Source of the DNA: Kitasatospora purpeofusca
GTDB taxonomy: Bacteria; Actinomycetota; Actinomycetes; Streptomycetales; Streptomycetaceae
DNA length: 64,000 bases
NCBI RefSeq assembly: GCF_000718025.1
Contig: NZ_JODS01000001.1
Coordinates: 186,001-250,000, forward strand
Direction: 5' to 3'
The notes beneath the pieces were generated by a model, which saw only the letters and a program-made list of their open reading frames with translations, was not told the DNA's origin and made no database searches. The translations under genes were made by a program, and so were the position numbers. Shown in pieces: positions 40,863 to 48,912 of this stretch. The first letter of the stretch is position 1, and the number at the start of each line of letters is the position of its first letter.

Positions 40863-43107
40863 CCGCCGTCGCCACCGTGAGCTCGAACCACATCCGCTTG
40901 CCCGACCCCCGGGGCTCCACGCCCCACCCGTCGGCCAGCGCCTCGACCAGCATCAGCCCGCGCCCGGAGGAGGCCTGCTCCCCCGGCGTGCGGCGGGTCG
41001 GCCAGAGGTCCGACTCGTCCTCCACCTCGACCCGGAGCCGGGCCCGGCCGCCGTCCGCGGCCGGCTCCCGGTAGAGCCGGGCGGTGAACATCGCGTCCCG
41101 GTCGGTGTGCCGGATCGCGTTGGTGACCAGCTCGGAGGAGAGCAGCTCGGCGGTGTCGATCAGCTCGGCGACGCCCCAGCGGCGCAGCGCGTCCCGCAGC
41201 TCCGCCCGGACCTCGGCGATCCGGGCCAGGTCGGCCTGCCCGATCCGGCGGCGCAGCTGCTGGGCGGCCAGCCCGCCCTCGGGGCCGTCCCAGCGCAGCA
41301 CCAGCAGCGCTATGTCGTCCTCGCGCTCGCTGTCGTCGGCGGCCTGCGAGGCGATCCGGTCGGCCAGCTCCTCCAGCGGGTCGCGGCCGGTCCGGGCGGC
41401 GTCCGCGAGCGGCTCGGCCAGCACCGAGGTGAGTCGCGCGATGCCCTCGTCGAGGTCCATCCCGCGGGCCTCGACCAGGCCGTCGGTACAGAGCAGCACC
41501 GTCTCGCCCGGGTCCAGGCTGAACCGGGTGACCCGGTACTCCTCGTCGGGGGCGATGCCGAGCGGGAGGCCGCCGGCCACCGGCACGGTGCTCGCGGTGC
41601 CGTCGGCGCGCCGCACCACCGGGTCGAGGTGGCCGGCCCGCACCGCGTACACGACGCCGTAGTCGACGTTCACCTCGGCGTAGGTGCAGGTGGCGAAGTG
41701 GTCGGTGTCCAGGTCGGCGAGGAAGCGGGAGGCCCGGGCCATCACGGCGGCGGGCGGGTGGCCCTCGGCGGCGTAGGCGCGCAGGGCGATCCGCAGCTGG
41801 CCCATGATCCCGGCGGCGTGCACGTCGTGGCCCTGGACGTCGCCGATCACCAGGCCGACGTGCCCGCCGGGCAGCGGCACCACGTCGTACCAGTCGCCGC
41901 CGATCTGGAGCCCGGAGCCGGCCGCGAGGTAGCGGACGGCGGTGGTGACCCCGGGTACGGACGGCACGGTGCGCGGCAGCATCACCCGCTGCAGGCCGGC
42001 CGCCAGCTCGTGCTCGGCGTCGTGCAGCCGGGCCCTGGCCAGGGACTGGGCGACCAGGCCGCCGAGGGTGGAGAGCAGGGTGCGCTCGTCGGCGTCCAGC
42101 TGGCGGTCGTCGTCGAAGCTGACCACGCAGACGCCGATCGCCCGGCCGCTGGCGACCAGCGGCAGGAACGCCCAGGAGCTGCGGCTGGTGCGGCGGGCCT
42201 GCTCCCAGACGTCCGGGTAGCGCTCGCGGTACTCCTCGCGGCTGGCGCAGAACACCGGGGCGCGGCCCCGCAGCGCCTCGGCGGCGGGGTGGCTCGGCGG
42301 CAGCACCGAGCGGTCGTACCCGGCCAGCTCCTCGGGCCGGTAGCCGGAGGCGCCGAGGATCTGCACCCGGCCGGCCTCGAAGGAGGCCAGCACGAGGCCG
42401 TCCGGCGGCAGGCCGGGCAGCGGCAGCTCGGTGAAGACCCGGGCCACGTCGCGTACGGTGACCGCCTCCGAGAGCGCCCGGGCGGCCTCCTTGATGAAGC
42501 GGGAGCGCTCCTCGCGCAGCAGGGCCATCCGGTCGGCGCGGTCGCGTTTGTGCAGCTCGACGGTGGCGTCCCAGACGAAGCCGACCATCCGGGAGGCCCG
42601 GCCGAAGGCGTCGGCGAGGACCCGGCCGCGGAAGCGGACGGCGCGGGTGGTGCCGTGCGGGCCGACCGTCCGGTAGTAGGCGCCGCACTGGCCGAGCTCG
42701 GCGACGGCGCGCTCGACCCGGCGGCGCACCACGGGGGCGTCCTCGGGGTGGAGCAGCGACAGGAAGGAGGCGGAGGTGCGGTCGAAGCGGCCCTTCTCGG
42801 CGGAGTCCAGGCCGACGATGGTGCAGGCCCGCTGGTCACCCTCGAGGATGTCGCGGCGGATGTCCCAGTCGAAGGAGCCGATGCCGTTGGCCGCCATCGC
42901 CGGCTCCAGCCAGTCCGGCGTGGAGTCGCCCGGGGAGAGCGGCAGGCCGCCGGAGAGCATCGGCGCGAGCCGGCCGGCGGCGAGGCCGGGAGCGGTGCGC
43001 AGCGCGTGCCGCCGGGCCGCCTGCGCGGGGGGCCTGGCTCGTCCGGAGCCGGTCGTGGGTGGACCGGACGGGAGGGCCGGCCCCGGTGACTCGGGCTCTG
43101 TGGGCAT
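40858..43107 (-). CDS. SpoIIE-type PP2C phosphatase with PAS, GAF and C-terminal RsbW-like ATPase
   Basis: A 749-residue multidomain signalling protein. A PAS-like region at about 70-180 (ANGIGSFDWDIRRDILEGDQ, VGPHGTTRAVRFRGRVLADA) precedes a GAF region at about 205-350. The PP2C/SpoIIE domain at about 375-590 retains metal motifs (IGGDWYDVVPLPGGHVGLVI then GDVQGHD, LLCTDGLVEARG, EREDDIALLVLRW). The C-terminal HATPase includes LLSSELVTNAIRHTD, ASSGRGLMLVEALADGWG and KRMWFEL. Phosphatase and kinase-like anti-sigma modules in one chain suggest a partner-switching regulator with both opposing activities on an anti-anti-sigma factor. The next upstream gene encodes a stand-alone ATPase very similar to its C-terminus. 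Confidence 0.9.
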   Translation of the reverse strand: MPTEPESPGPALPSGPPTTGSGRARPPAQAARRHALRTAPGLAAGRLAPMLSGGLPLSPGDSTPDWLEPAMAANGIGSFDWDIRRDILEGDQRACTIVGLDSAEKGRFDRTSASFLSLLHPEDAPVVRRRVERAVAELGQCGAYYRTVGPHGTTRAVRFRGRVLADAFGRASRMVGFVWDATVELHKRDRADRMALLREERSRFIKEAARALSEAVTVRDVARVFTELPLPGLPPDGLVLASFEAGRVQILGASGYRPEELAGYDRSVLPPSHPAAEALRGRAPVFCASREEYRERYPDVWEQARRTSRSSWAFLPLVASGRAIGVCVVSFDDDRQLDADERTLLSTLGGLVAQSLARARLHDAEHELAAGLQRVMLPRTVPSVPGVTTAVRYLAAGSGLQIGGDWYDVVPLPGGHVGLVIGDVQGHDVHAAGIMGQLRIALRAYAAEGHPPAAVMARASRFLADLDTDHFATCTYAEVNVDYGVVYAVRAGHLDPVVRRADGTASTVPVAGGLPLGIAPDEEYRVTRFSLDPGETVLLCTDGLVEARGMDLDEGIARLTSVLAEPLADAARTGRDPLEELADRIASQAADDSEREDDIALLVLRWDGPEGGLAAQQLRRRIGQADLARIAEVRAELRDALRRWGVAELIDTAELLSSELVTNAIRHTDRDAMFTARLYREPAADGGRARLRVEVEDESDLWPTRRTPGEQASSGRGLMLVEALADGWGVEPRGSGKRMWFELTVATAE

Positions 43108-43389
43108 GCTGCTCCTGCCGCTGCCGTGGCGGACCGCGCCGACCGTCCGGACGGGCCGCGTGGCGGTGTGATGGGTGGTGCTCGACGGTCGCGCGCCGAC
43201 GGGCGGTCATCGGTCGAGACGGTAGGAGTTTCCCGCCGCTTCTCGCTCGTGGGCACACATTCCCACCATCCTGGCCAATGTTCGGCCGAGCGGCAATGGC
43301 AACGGGCCGGAAATCTTGCCGATCGCCTTCACTTACGGGCATCGTTCGGTGGCGAACAGTGCTCGTGCGACAAACGGTGGGCCGGGAAC

Positions 43390-43926
43390 TCAGAGTTCGG
43401 CGGTGGCGAGTTCGAACCAGGTGACCTTGCCGTCGCCGCGCAGCTGCACGCCCCAGGAGTCGGCGAGCGCCTCGACCAGCATCAGCCCCCGGCCGGAGGT
43501 GGCGTACTCCGCGTCCGGGTCGCGCCGGCGGCCGGGGAGTCCGGCCTCGCCGTCCTGGACCTCGATCCGCAGCCGCTGGTCGCCGGTGAGCACCGCGTCG
43601 AAGACCGCTCCCCGGCCGGTGTGCTGCAGCGCGTTGGTGACCAGCTCGGAGGTGAGCAGCTCGGCCGTGTCGGCCAGCTCGGGCACGCCCCAGTGGCCGA
43701 GCGCGGCGCGCAGCCGGTGGCGGACCGCGCCGACGGCGACCATGTCGGCGGCCTCCAGTGCCAGGTGGAGCCGGCGGTTCAGCGCGCACCCCGGCGCCGG
43801 TACGCCCGGCCGGGCGACGCCTGCCGCGCTTGCTGTGACCGCCGGAGCGCCCTGGCCGGTTCCGGTGATCCGGAAGGCGCCCCCCGAACTCGTACGCTGC
43901 CGCGGGAATCGCGACTGACCGTCCAT
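43390..43926 (-). CDS. RsbW-like ATP-binding protein
   Basis: A 178-residue protein from ATG 43926; a GTG a few codons upstream is possible. The HATPase motifs LLTSELVTNALQHTGRG, VQDGEAGLPG and YATSGRGLMLVEALADSWG are followed by GKVTWFELA. It closely resembles the C-terminal domain of the SpoIIE-type phosphatase 280 bases downstream, suggesting a domain duplication and a shared partner. The N-terminal 45 residues are Gly/Ala/Pro-rich and without recognisable structure. The likely role is anti-sigma or anti-anti-sigma kinase in stress signalling. Confidence 0.83.
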   Translation of the reverse strand: MDGQSRFPRQRTSSGGAFRITGTGQGAPAVTASAAGVARPGVPAPGCALNRRLHLALEAADMVAVGAVRHRLRAALGHWGVPELADTAELLTSELVTNALQHTGRGAVFDAVLTGDQRLRIEVQDGEAGLPGRRRDPDAEYATSGRGLMLVEALADSWGVQLRGDGKVTWFELATAEL

Positions 43927-44371
43927 CACCCCTGCCCCCACCCTCGCTCCGGGCCGCCGATCCGGGCCCCCGCCGGTCGGTCGGCCCCTTTGGTACTGAC
44001 CAATCTTCGTCATGCCCACCTTTCGGCATTTGGAACAGTGCGCGGGCGATCACCTGGGGTGAAAGGGGCACGAGGCGGTTCGCGTGATCCAGCCGCCCCC
44101 GCCCGACAGGTTTGCGAAGCGTACGGGCGACTTCCGGGCCCCGGAGGGCGTTCGGGGACCGGCGCGGGCCCCCGACCTGGCACGGCGCGAGCCCCCGGCC
44201 CCGGCCGCGCGGGCCGCCCGCCCCGGGGGCGACCGGACGCGTCCCGTGTGCCGAAAGGCGCGCGAGCAGCAAGGCTGGACAGGGCGGACGGCTCCGGGTT
44301 CAATGGCCGGAGGTGTTTGAACGCCGTTCTAAAAGCCCTCACCCTCTCCTGGCGACCGCGAGCGAGGAACC
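43927..44371. other. Intergenic region upstream of urease-like genes
   Basis: 445 bases of very GC-rich DNA between divergent genes. Apart from the palindrome at 44316-44333 near the urease-like start, no gene or clear hairpin is supported. Confidence 0.45.
44316..44333. promoter_or_regulatory. Operator-like palindrome upstream of ureAB-like gene
   Basis: TTTGAACG-C-CGTTCTAAA has a perfect GAACG/CGTTC core and A/T flanks, 39-56 bases before the GTG. The TetR-type regulator at 48289 in the same gene group is a candidate binder, by proximity only. Confidence 0.35.
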
Positions 44372-45081
44372 GTGCGACTGACCCCCACCGAGCGGGACCG
44401 GCTGCTGATCTTCACGGCAGCCGAGCTGGCCCGCGCCCGCCGCGCCCGAGGCGTGCGGCTCAACATCCCCGAGGCGACCGCGCTCATCGCCGACGCCGTC
44501 TGCGAGGCCGCCCGCGACGGCCGGCGCCTCGCCGAGGCCGTCGAGGCGGGCCGCTCCGTGCTCACCGCCGACGACGTGCTGCCCGGCGTGCCGGACGTGG
44601 TCACCGTGGTCCAGGTCGAGGCGGTCTTCGACGACGGAACCCGCCTGGCCGTGGTCGACGACCCGTTCCGCGGCGCCGGCTCGCTCGGCGAGGACGCCCC
44701 CGGCGGCGCCCTGCCCGGTGACGGCGCCGGCTACGACCCGGTCGAGGAGACCGTCGTCCTCCCCGTCCACAACACCTCCGGCGTCCCGATCTCCGTCACC
44801 TCGCACTTCCACTTCTTCGAGGCCAACCCCCGGCTGGCCTCGACCGCGCCGCCGCCTACGGCACCCACCTCGCCGTCCCGGCCGGCTCCTCGGTGCGCTT
44901 CGACCCGGGCAGCACCATCGAGGTCGGCCTGGTGCCGATCGGCGGCGCACGGGTCGCGATCGGCTTCGCCGGGCTGGTCGACGGCCCGCTCGACGCCCCG
45001 GGCGCCAAGGAGTCCGCCCTCGCCAAGGCCCGCGCCACCGGCTACCTGACCGGCTTCGACGACGCGGAGGTGGAGTCATGA
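44372..45081 (+). pseudogene. Fused urease gamma/beta subunit with a one-base deletion (frameshift)
   Basis: A GTG 44372 start behind GAGGAA gives a normal gamma domain (MRLTPTERDRLLIFTAAELA, VLTADDVLPGVPDVVTVVQV) fused to beta. Translation is in frame to HFHFFEANPRLA at about residue 158, where the conserved F-D-R is lost: the DNA reads GCCTCGACC where GCCTTCGACC is expected, near 44838-44842. The correct continuation is in the next frame (RFDPGSTIEVGLVPIGGARV, KARATGYLTGFDDAEVES) and stops at 45081, overlapping ureC by four bases. With one base restored the protein would be 236 residues, the usual fused length. It is either a sequencing or assembly error or a real inactivating mutation; the downstream frame remains well conserved. 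Confidence 0.8.
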
Positions 45082-46781
45082 CGTCCATCACCCCGCACGA
45101 CTACATCTCCGTGCACGGCCCGCGCGTCGGCGACCGGGTCCGCCTCGGCGACTCCGGTCTTGTCGTCCGGGTCGAGTCGGACTCCCAGCGGCCCGGCGAC
45201 GAGTTCCTGGCCGGATTCGGCAAGACCGCCCGCGACGGCCTGCACCTCAAGCCCGCCGCCGTCCGCGACACCTGCGACGTGGTGATCAGCAACGTGCTGG
45301 TGATCGACGCGGTCCAGGGCGTCCGCAAGACCTCGATCGGCCTCGTCGGCGGCCGGATCGCCTCGATCGGCCGGGCCGGGAACCCCGACACCCTGGACGG
45401 CGTGGACGTCGTGGTCGGCACCGGCACCACGATCGTCTCCGGCGAGGGCCTGATCGCCACCGCCGGCGCCATCGACACCCACGTCCACCTGCTCTCGCCG
45501 CGGATCATGGAGGCCTCGCTCGCCTCCGGCGTCACCACGATCATCGGCCAGGAGTTCGGCCCGGTCTGGGGCGTCGGCGTCAACTCGCCCTGGGCGCTGC
45601 GGCACGCCTTCAACGCCTTCGACGCCTGGCCGGTCAACATCGGCTTCCTCGCCCGCGGCTCCTCCTCCGACGAGGCCCCGCTGATCGAGGCCCTCGCCGA
45701 GGGCGGCGCGTCCGGCTTCAAGGTGCACGAGGACATGGGCGCGCACACCCGCGCGCTGGACACCGCGCTGCGGGTGGCCGAGGAGTACGACGTCCAGGTC
45801 GCCCTGCACACCGACGGCCTCAACGAGTGCCTGTCCGTCGAGGACACCCTCAGGGTGCTCGACGGCCGGACCGTCCACGCCTTCCACATCGAGGGCTGCG
45901 GCGGCGGCCACGTCCCCAATGTGCTGAAGATGGCGGGCGTGCCGAACGTCATCGGCTCCTCCACCAACCCCACCCTGCCCTTCGGCCGGGACGCCCTGGG
46001 CGAGCACTTCGGCATGATCGTCTCCGCCCACGACCTCAAGACCGACCTGCCCGGCGACGCCGCGATGGCCCGCGACCGGATCCGGGCCGGCACCATGGGC
46101 GCCGAGGACGTCCTGCACGACCTGGGCGTCATCGGCATCACCTCCTCCGACGCCCAGGGCATGGGCCGGGCCGGCGAGACCGTGCGCCGCACCTTCGCCC
46201 TGGCCGGGAAGATGAAGGCCGAACTCGGCCCGATGGAGGGCGACGGCCCCGAGGACGACAACCAGCGGGTGCTGCGCTACATCGCCAAGCTCACCATCAA
46301 CCCGGCCGTCGCCCACGGCCTCTCCCACGAGGTCGGCTCGATCGAGACCGGCAAGCTCGCCGACATCGTGCTCTGGCGCCCCGACCACTTCGGCGCCAAG
46401 CCGCAGCTGGTCCTCAAGGCCGGCTTCCCCGCCTACGGCGTGGTCGGCGACCCCAACGCCTCCACCGACCGCTGCGAACCCCTCGTGCTGGGACCGCAGT
46501 TCGGTGCCCACGGTGCCACTGCCGCCGACCTCTCGGTCGCCTTCGTGGCCCGGGCGGCCGCCGACGGCGCCTACCTGGACCGCGCCGCCGACGGCCTGCC
46601 CACCCGGCGCCGCCGCGTCGGCGTCCGCAACACCCGCGGCATCGGCCCGCGCGACATGGTGCGCAACGCCCGGACCGGACAGGTCGAGGTCACAGAGACC
46701 GGCCTGGTCTCGCTCGACGGCGACCCGCTGCGCTCCGAACCGGCCGACAGCGTCTCGCTCAGCCGCCTCTACTTCCTCTGA
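45078..46781 (+). CDS. Urease alpha-subunit-like metallohydrolase
   Basis: A 567-residue amidohydrolase starting at ATG 45078, which overlaps the ureAB stop. All nickel-ligand motifs are visible: AIDTHVHLL, carbamylated Lys in GFKVHED, His in ALHTDGLNE, His in HIEGCGGGH, and Asp in TSSDAQGMGR. The catalytic flap differs from standard urease. The VCHHL sequence is replaced by VSAHDL, so the flap cysteine appears to be Ala while the following His is kept. No ureE, F, G or D accessory gene is nearby; instead agmatine deiminase follows directly. It may be a diverged paralogue acting on another urea-like or carbamoyl substrate. Identity as a functional urease is uncertain. Confidence 0.85.
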   Translation: MTSITPHDYISVHGPRVGDRVRLGDSGLVVRVESDSQRPGDEFLAGFGKTARDGLHLKPAAVRDTCDVVISNVLVIDAVQGVRKTSIGLVGGRIASIGRAGNPDTLDGVDVVVGTGTTIVSGEGLIATAGAIDTHVHLLSPRIMEASLASGVTTIIGQEFGPVWGVGVNSPWALRHAFNAFDAWPVNIGFLARGSSSDEAPLIEALAEGGASGFKVHEDMGAHTRALDTALRVAEEYDVQVALHTDGLNECLSVEDTLRVLDGRTVHAFHIEGCGGGHVPNVLKMAGVPNVIGSSTNPTLPFGRDALGEHFGMIVSAHDLKTDLPGDAAMARDRIRAGTMGAEDVLHDLGVIGITSSDAQGMGRAGETVRRTFALAGKMKAELGPMEGDGPEDDNQRVLRYIAKLTINPAVAHGLSHEVGSIETGKLADIVLWRPDHFGAKPQLVLKAGFPAYGVVGDPNASTDRCEPLVLGPQFGAHGATAADLSVAFVARAAADGAYLDRAADGLPTRRRRVGVRNTRGIGPRDMVRNARTGQVEVTETGLVSLDGDPLRSEPADSVSLSRLYFL

Positions 46782-46841
46782 CCCGCACCCCCGACCACTA
46801 CTCCCCCGTACCACTCACCCGCTTCACCGAAGGACCTCGCG

Positions 46842-47885
46842 ATGACCACCCCCGCCCCCGCCTCGCTCGGCTACCGGATGCCCGCCGAGTGGCACCCGCA
46901 CGACCGGACCTGGATGGCCTTCCCCACCAGCAACCCGACCTTCGACACCCCGGAGAACCTGCACACCGGCCGCGAGGCCTGGGCCGCCGTCGCCAACACG
47001 ATCGTCCGGTACGAGCCGGTCACCCTGGTGGTCAACACCGGTGAGACCGCGGAGGCCCGCAAGTACGTCTCCGAGCAGGTCGAGATCGTCGAGCGCCCGC
47101 TCGACGACGCCTGGATGCGCGACATCGGCCCGTCCTTCCTGATCGACGGCGAGGGCGGGCTGGCCGCCACCGACTGGATCTTCAACGGCTGGGGCGCCCA
47201 GGGCTGGGCCCGCTGGGACAAGGACCAGCACATCGCCGAGCACATCACCGAGCTGACCGGCGTCCGCCGCTTCGCCTCCCGGCTGATCAACGAGGGCGGC
47301 GGCATCCACGTCGACGGCGAGGGCACCGTGCTCGTCACCGACACCGTCCAGCTCGGCGAGGGCCGGAACTCCGACTGGACCCGCGAGGAGGTCGAGGCCG
47401 AGCTGCACGCCTTCCTCGGCACCACCAAGGCGATCTGGCTGCCGCGCGGACTCACCCGCGACTACGACGAGTTCGGCACCCGCGGCCACATCGACATCGT
47501 CGCCTCCTTCGTCCGCCCCGGTGTCGTCGTCGCCCACGTCCAGCCGGACCCGGCGCACCCCGACCACGCGGTGTGCCAGGAGCTGGTGGCGATCCTGCGG
47601 GCCTCCACCGACGCCCGGGGCCGCGCGCTGGAGGTCGTCGAACTCCCCGCCCCGACCGTCCTGCTGGACGAGGACGGCGAGCCGGTCGACTACTCCTACA
47701 TCAACCACTACGTCGCCAACGGCGCCGTGGTGCTGTGCGCCTTCGACGACCCGCGCGACCAGGAGGCCGCCGCGATCCTCGCCGAGGCCTACCCCGGCCG
47801 CACGGTCGAACTGGTCGACGCCCGCGAGATCTTCGCCAACGGCGGCGGCATCCACTGCATCACCCAGCAGCAGCCGAAGGCCTGA
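46842..47885 (+). CDS. aguA: Agmatine deiminase (PPAD family)
   Basis: A 347-residue guanidine-modifying enzyme that converts agmatine to N-carbamoylputrescine and ammonia. Motifs are DDAWMRDIGPSFLID, INEGGGIHVDGEGTVLVTDT and FGTRGHIDIVASFVRPGVVV. The catalytic cysteine lies at the C-terminus in IFANGGGIHCITQQQPKA. The length matches bacterial AguA (about 340-370). The gene starts 60 bases after the urease-like alpha gene with its own GAAGGA ribosome site, so the three are probably one operon. No N-carbamoylputrescine amidase (aguB) is in the window, which makes the urease-like neighbour a candidate for the next step. Confidence 0.87.
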   Translation: MTTPAPASLGYRMPAEWHPHDRTWMAFPTSNPTFDTPENLHTGREAWAAVANTIVRYEPVTLVVNTGETAEARKYVSEQVEIVERPLDDAWMRDIGPSFLIDGEGGLAATDWIFNGWGAQGWARWDKDQHIAEHITELTGVRRFASRLINEGGGIHVDGEGTVLVTDTVQLGEGRNSDWTREEVEAELHAFLGTTKAIWLPRGLTRDYDEFGTRGHIDIVASFVRPGVVVAHVQPDPAHPDHAVCQELVAILRASTDARGRALEVVELPAPTVLLDEDGEPVDYSYINHYVANGAVVLCAFDDPRDQEAAAILAEAYPGRTVELVDAREIFANGGGIHCITQQQPKA

Positions 47886-47897
47886 TCCGGCCGGGCC

Positions 47898-47932
47898 GTA
47901 CCACCGGTGGGGCCCGGCCCTACCGGTGGTAC
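47898..47932. terminator. Terminator hairpin after aguA
   Basis: GTACCACCGGT and ACCGGTGGTAC pair perfectly over a 13-base loop, starting 13 bases after the aguA stop and covering the 3' end of the convergent small gene. Confidence 0.6.
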
Positions 47933-48144
47933 CTGCCCAGGTCGTCGGTGGTGAGGCCGTGGGTACTGTGCATCGCGATGGAGCTGTAGGAGGAGCGCAG
48001 GGCCCGCAGCTGGGCGAGGCGCTCCTGCTCGGCCAGCAGCCCGTCGAGGTTCTCGGTCGGGCCGCCACGACGCCGGTGCAGGAACACCGCCAGACCGGCC
48101 ACCAAGGCGGCGAGGCCGGCGAACAGAAGGACCAGAGCGACCAT
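47920..48144 (-). CDS. Small single-span membrane protein
   Basis: A 74-residue protein from ATG 48144 with a strong GGAGGAGG upstream. It has an N-terminal transmembrane helix (MVALVLLFAGLAALVAGLAV), then arginines and a helical amphipathic segment (ENLDGLLAEQERLAQLRALR) ending in TTDDLGRYHR. No family is recognised. It sits between aguA and the TetR regulator and is divergent from the latter. Confidence 0.55.
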   Translation of the reverse strand: MVALVLLFAGLAALVAGLAVFLHRRRGGPTENLDGLLAEQERLAQLRALRSSYSSIAMHSTHGLTTDDLGRYHR

Positions 48145-48288
48145 CGGGCCACCTCCTCCGATCGGGAACACCCCGACCGGTACGTACCCGGAGGAGCGGT
48201 AGGTCGAACCGGCCGGGCTCCCGCTCCGTGGCCCGCCGGGCACGGTGGGTATCGTGAAGGCACCTTGAACCCCGGAGGAGCAGCACCG

Positions 48289-48897
48289 ATGGCCGACGCC
48301 CGCCCGCGCCGACCGGCCCGCCCGCGCGAGGAGGTCTTCGCCACCGCCCGCGCCGCGATCGCCGAGCACGGGCTGGCCGGCCTCACCATGGCCGGCCTCG
48401 GCAAGAAGCTCCAGATGAGTGCGGGCCACCTGCTCTACTACTTCGGCAGCAAGGACCAACTGCTGCTGGAGACCCTCCGCTGGAGCGAGGAGCAGCTCGG
48501 CGCCCGCCGCCGGGAGATGCTCGCCGACGGCGCCCGCGACGTCCGGGGGCGGCTGGACGAGTACACCGCGCTGTACCTGCCGGAGGGCCCCGGGGACCCG
48601 CGCTGGATCCTCTGGGTCGAGGTGTGGGGCCGCTCCCCCGCCAGCGAGGAGCTGCGGCAGGGACAGCTGGAGATCGAGGGCCCCTGGCAGGCCGACCTGG
48701 TCGCCCTGATCGAGGAGGGCACCGCCGTCGGCCGCTTCGGCCCCGGCGACGCCACCGAACGCGCCGTCCAGATCCGCGCCCTGCTGGACGGCCTCGCCGT
48801 CCCGATCGCCCTCGGCCTCACCGGAGCACGCCGGAGCCGCGCGCTCCACCTCGCCGGGTCCGCCTGCGGCACCCTGCTGGCCGCCGCACCCGCCTGA
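48289..48897 (+). CDS. TetR/AcrR-family regulator
   Basis: A 202-residue protein from ATG 48289 behind GGAGGAG. The N-terminal HTH is REEVFATARAAIAEHGLAGL and LGKKLQMSAGHLLYYFGSKD. The C-terminal ligand domain is helical (DPRWILWVEVWGRSPASEEL, AVQIRALLDGLAVPIALGLT) and resembles the BetI-like TetR_C group. It is probably the regulator of the urease-like/agmatine operon or of itself; a candidate palindrome is at 44316. The proposed link to polyamine metabolism is inference from neighbourhood. Confidence 0.83.
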   Translation: MADARPRRPARPREEVFATARAAIAEHGLAGLTMAGLGKKLQMSAGHLLYYFGSKDQLLLETLRWSEEQLGARRREMLADGARDVRGRLDEYTALYLPEGPGDPRWILWVEVWGRSPASEELRQGQLEIEGPWQADLVALIEEGTAVGRFGPGDATERAVQIRALLDGLAVPIALGLTGARRSRALHLAGSACGTLLAAAPA

Positions 48898-48912
48898 GCG
48901 GACCGGGTCCGG

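Noticed and set aside
44836..44843. Programmed frameshifting in the ureAB-like gene
   Set aside because: No slippery heptamer or stimulatory structure is evident at the break. A deletion or base-call error explains it more simply.
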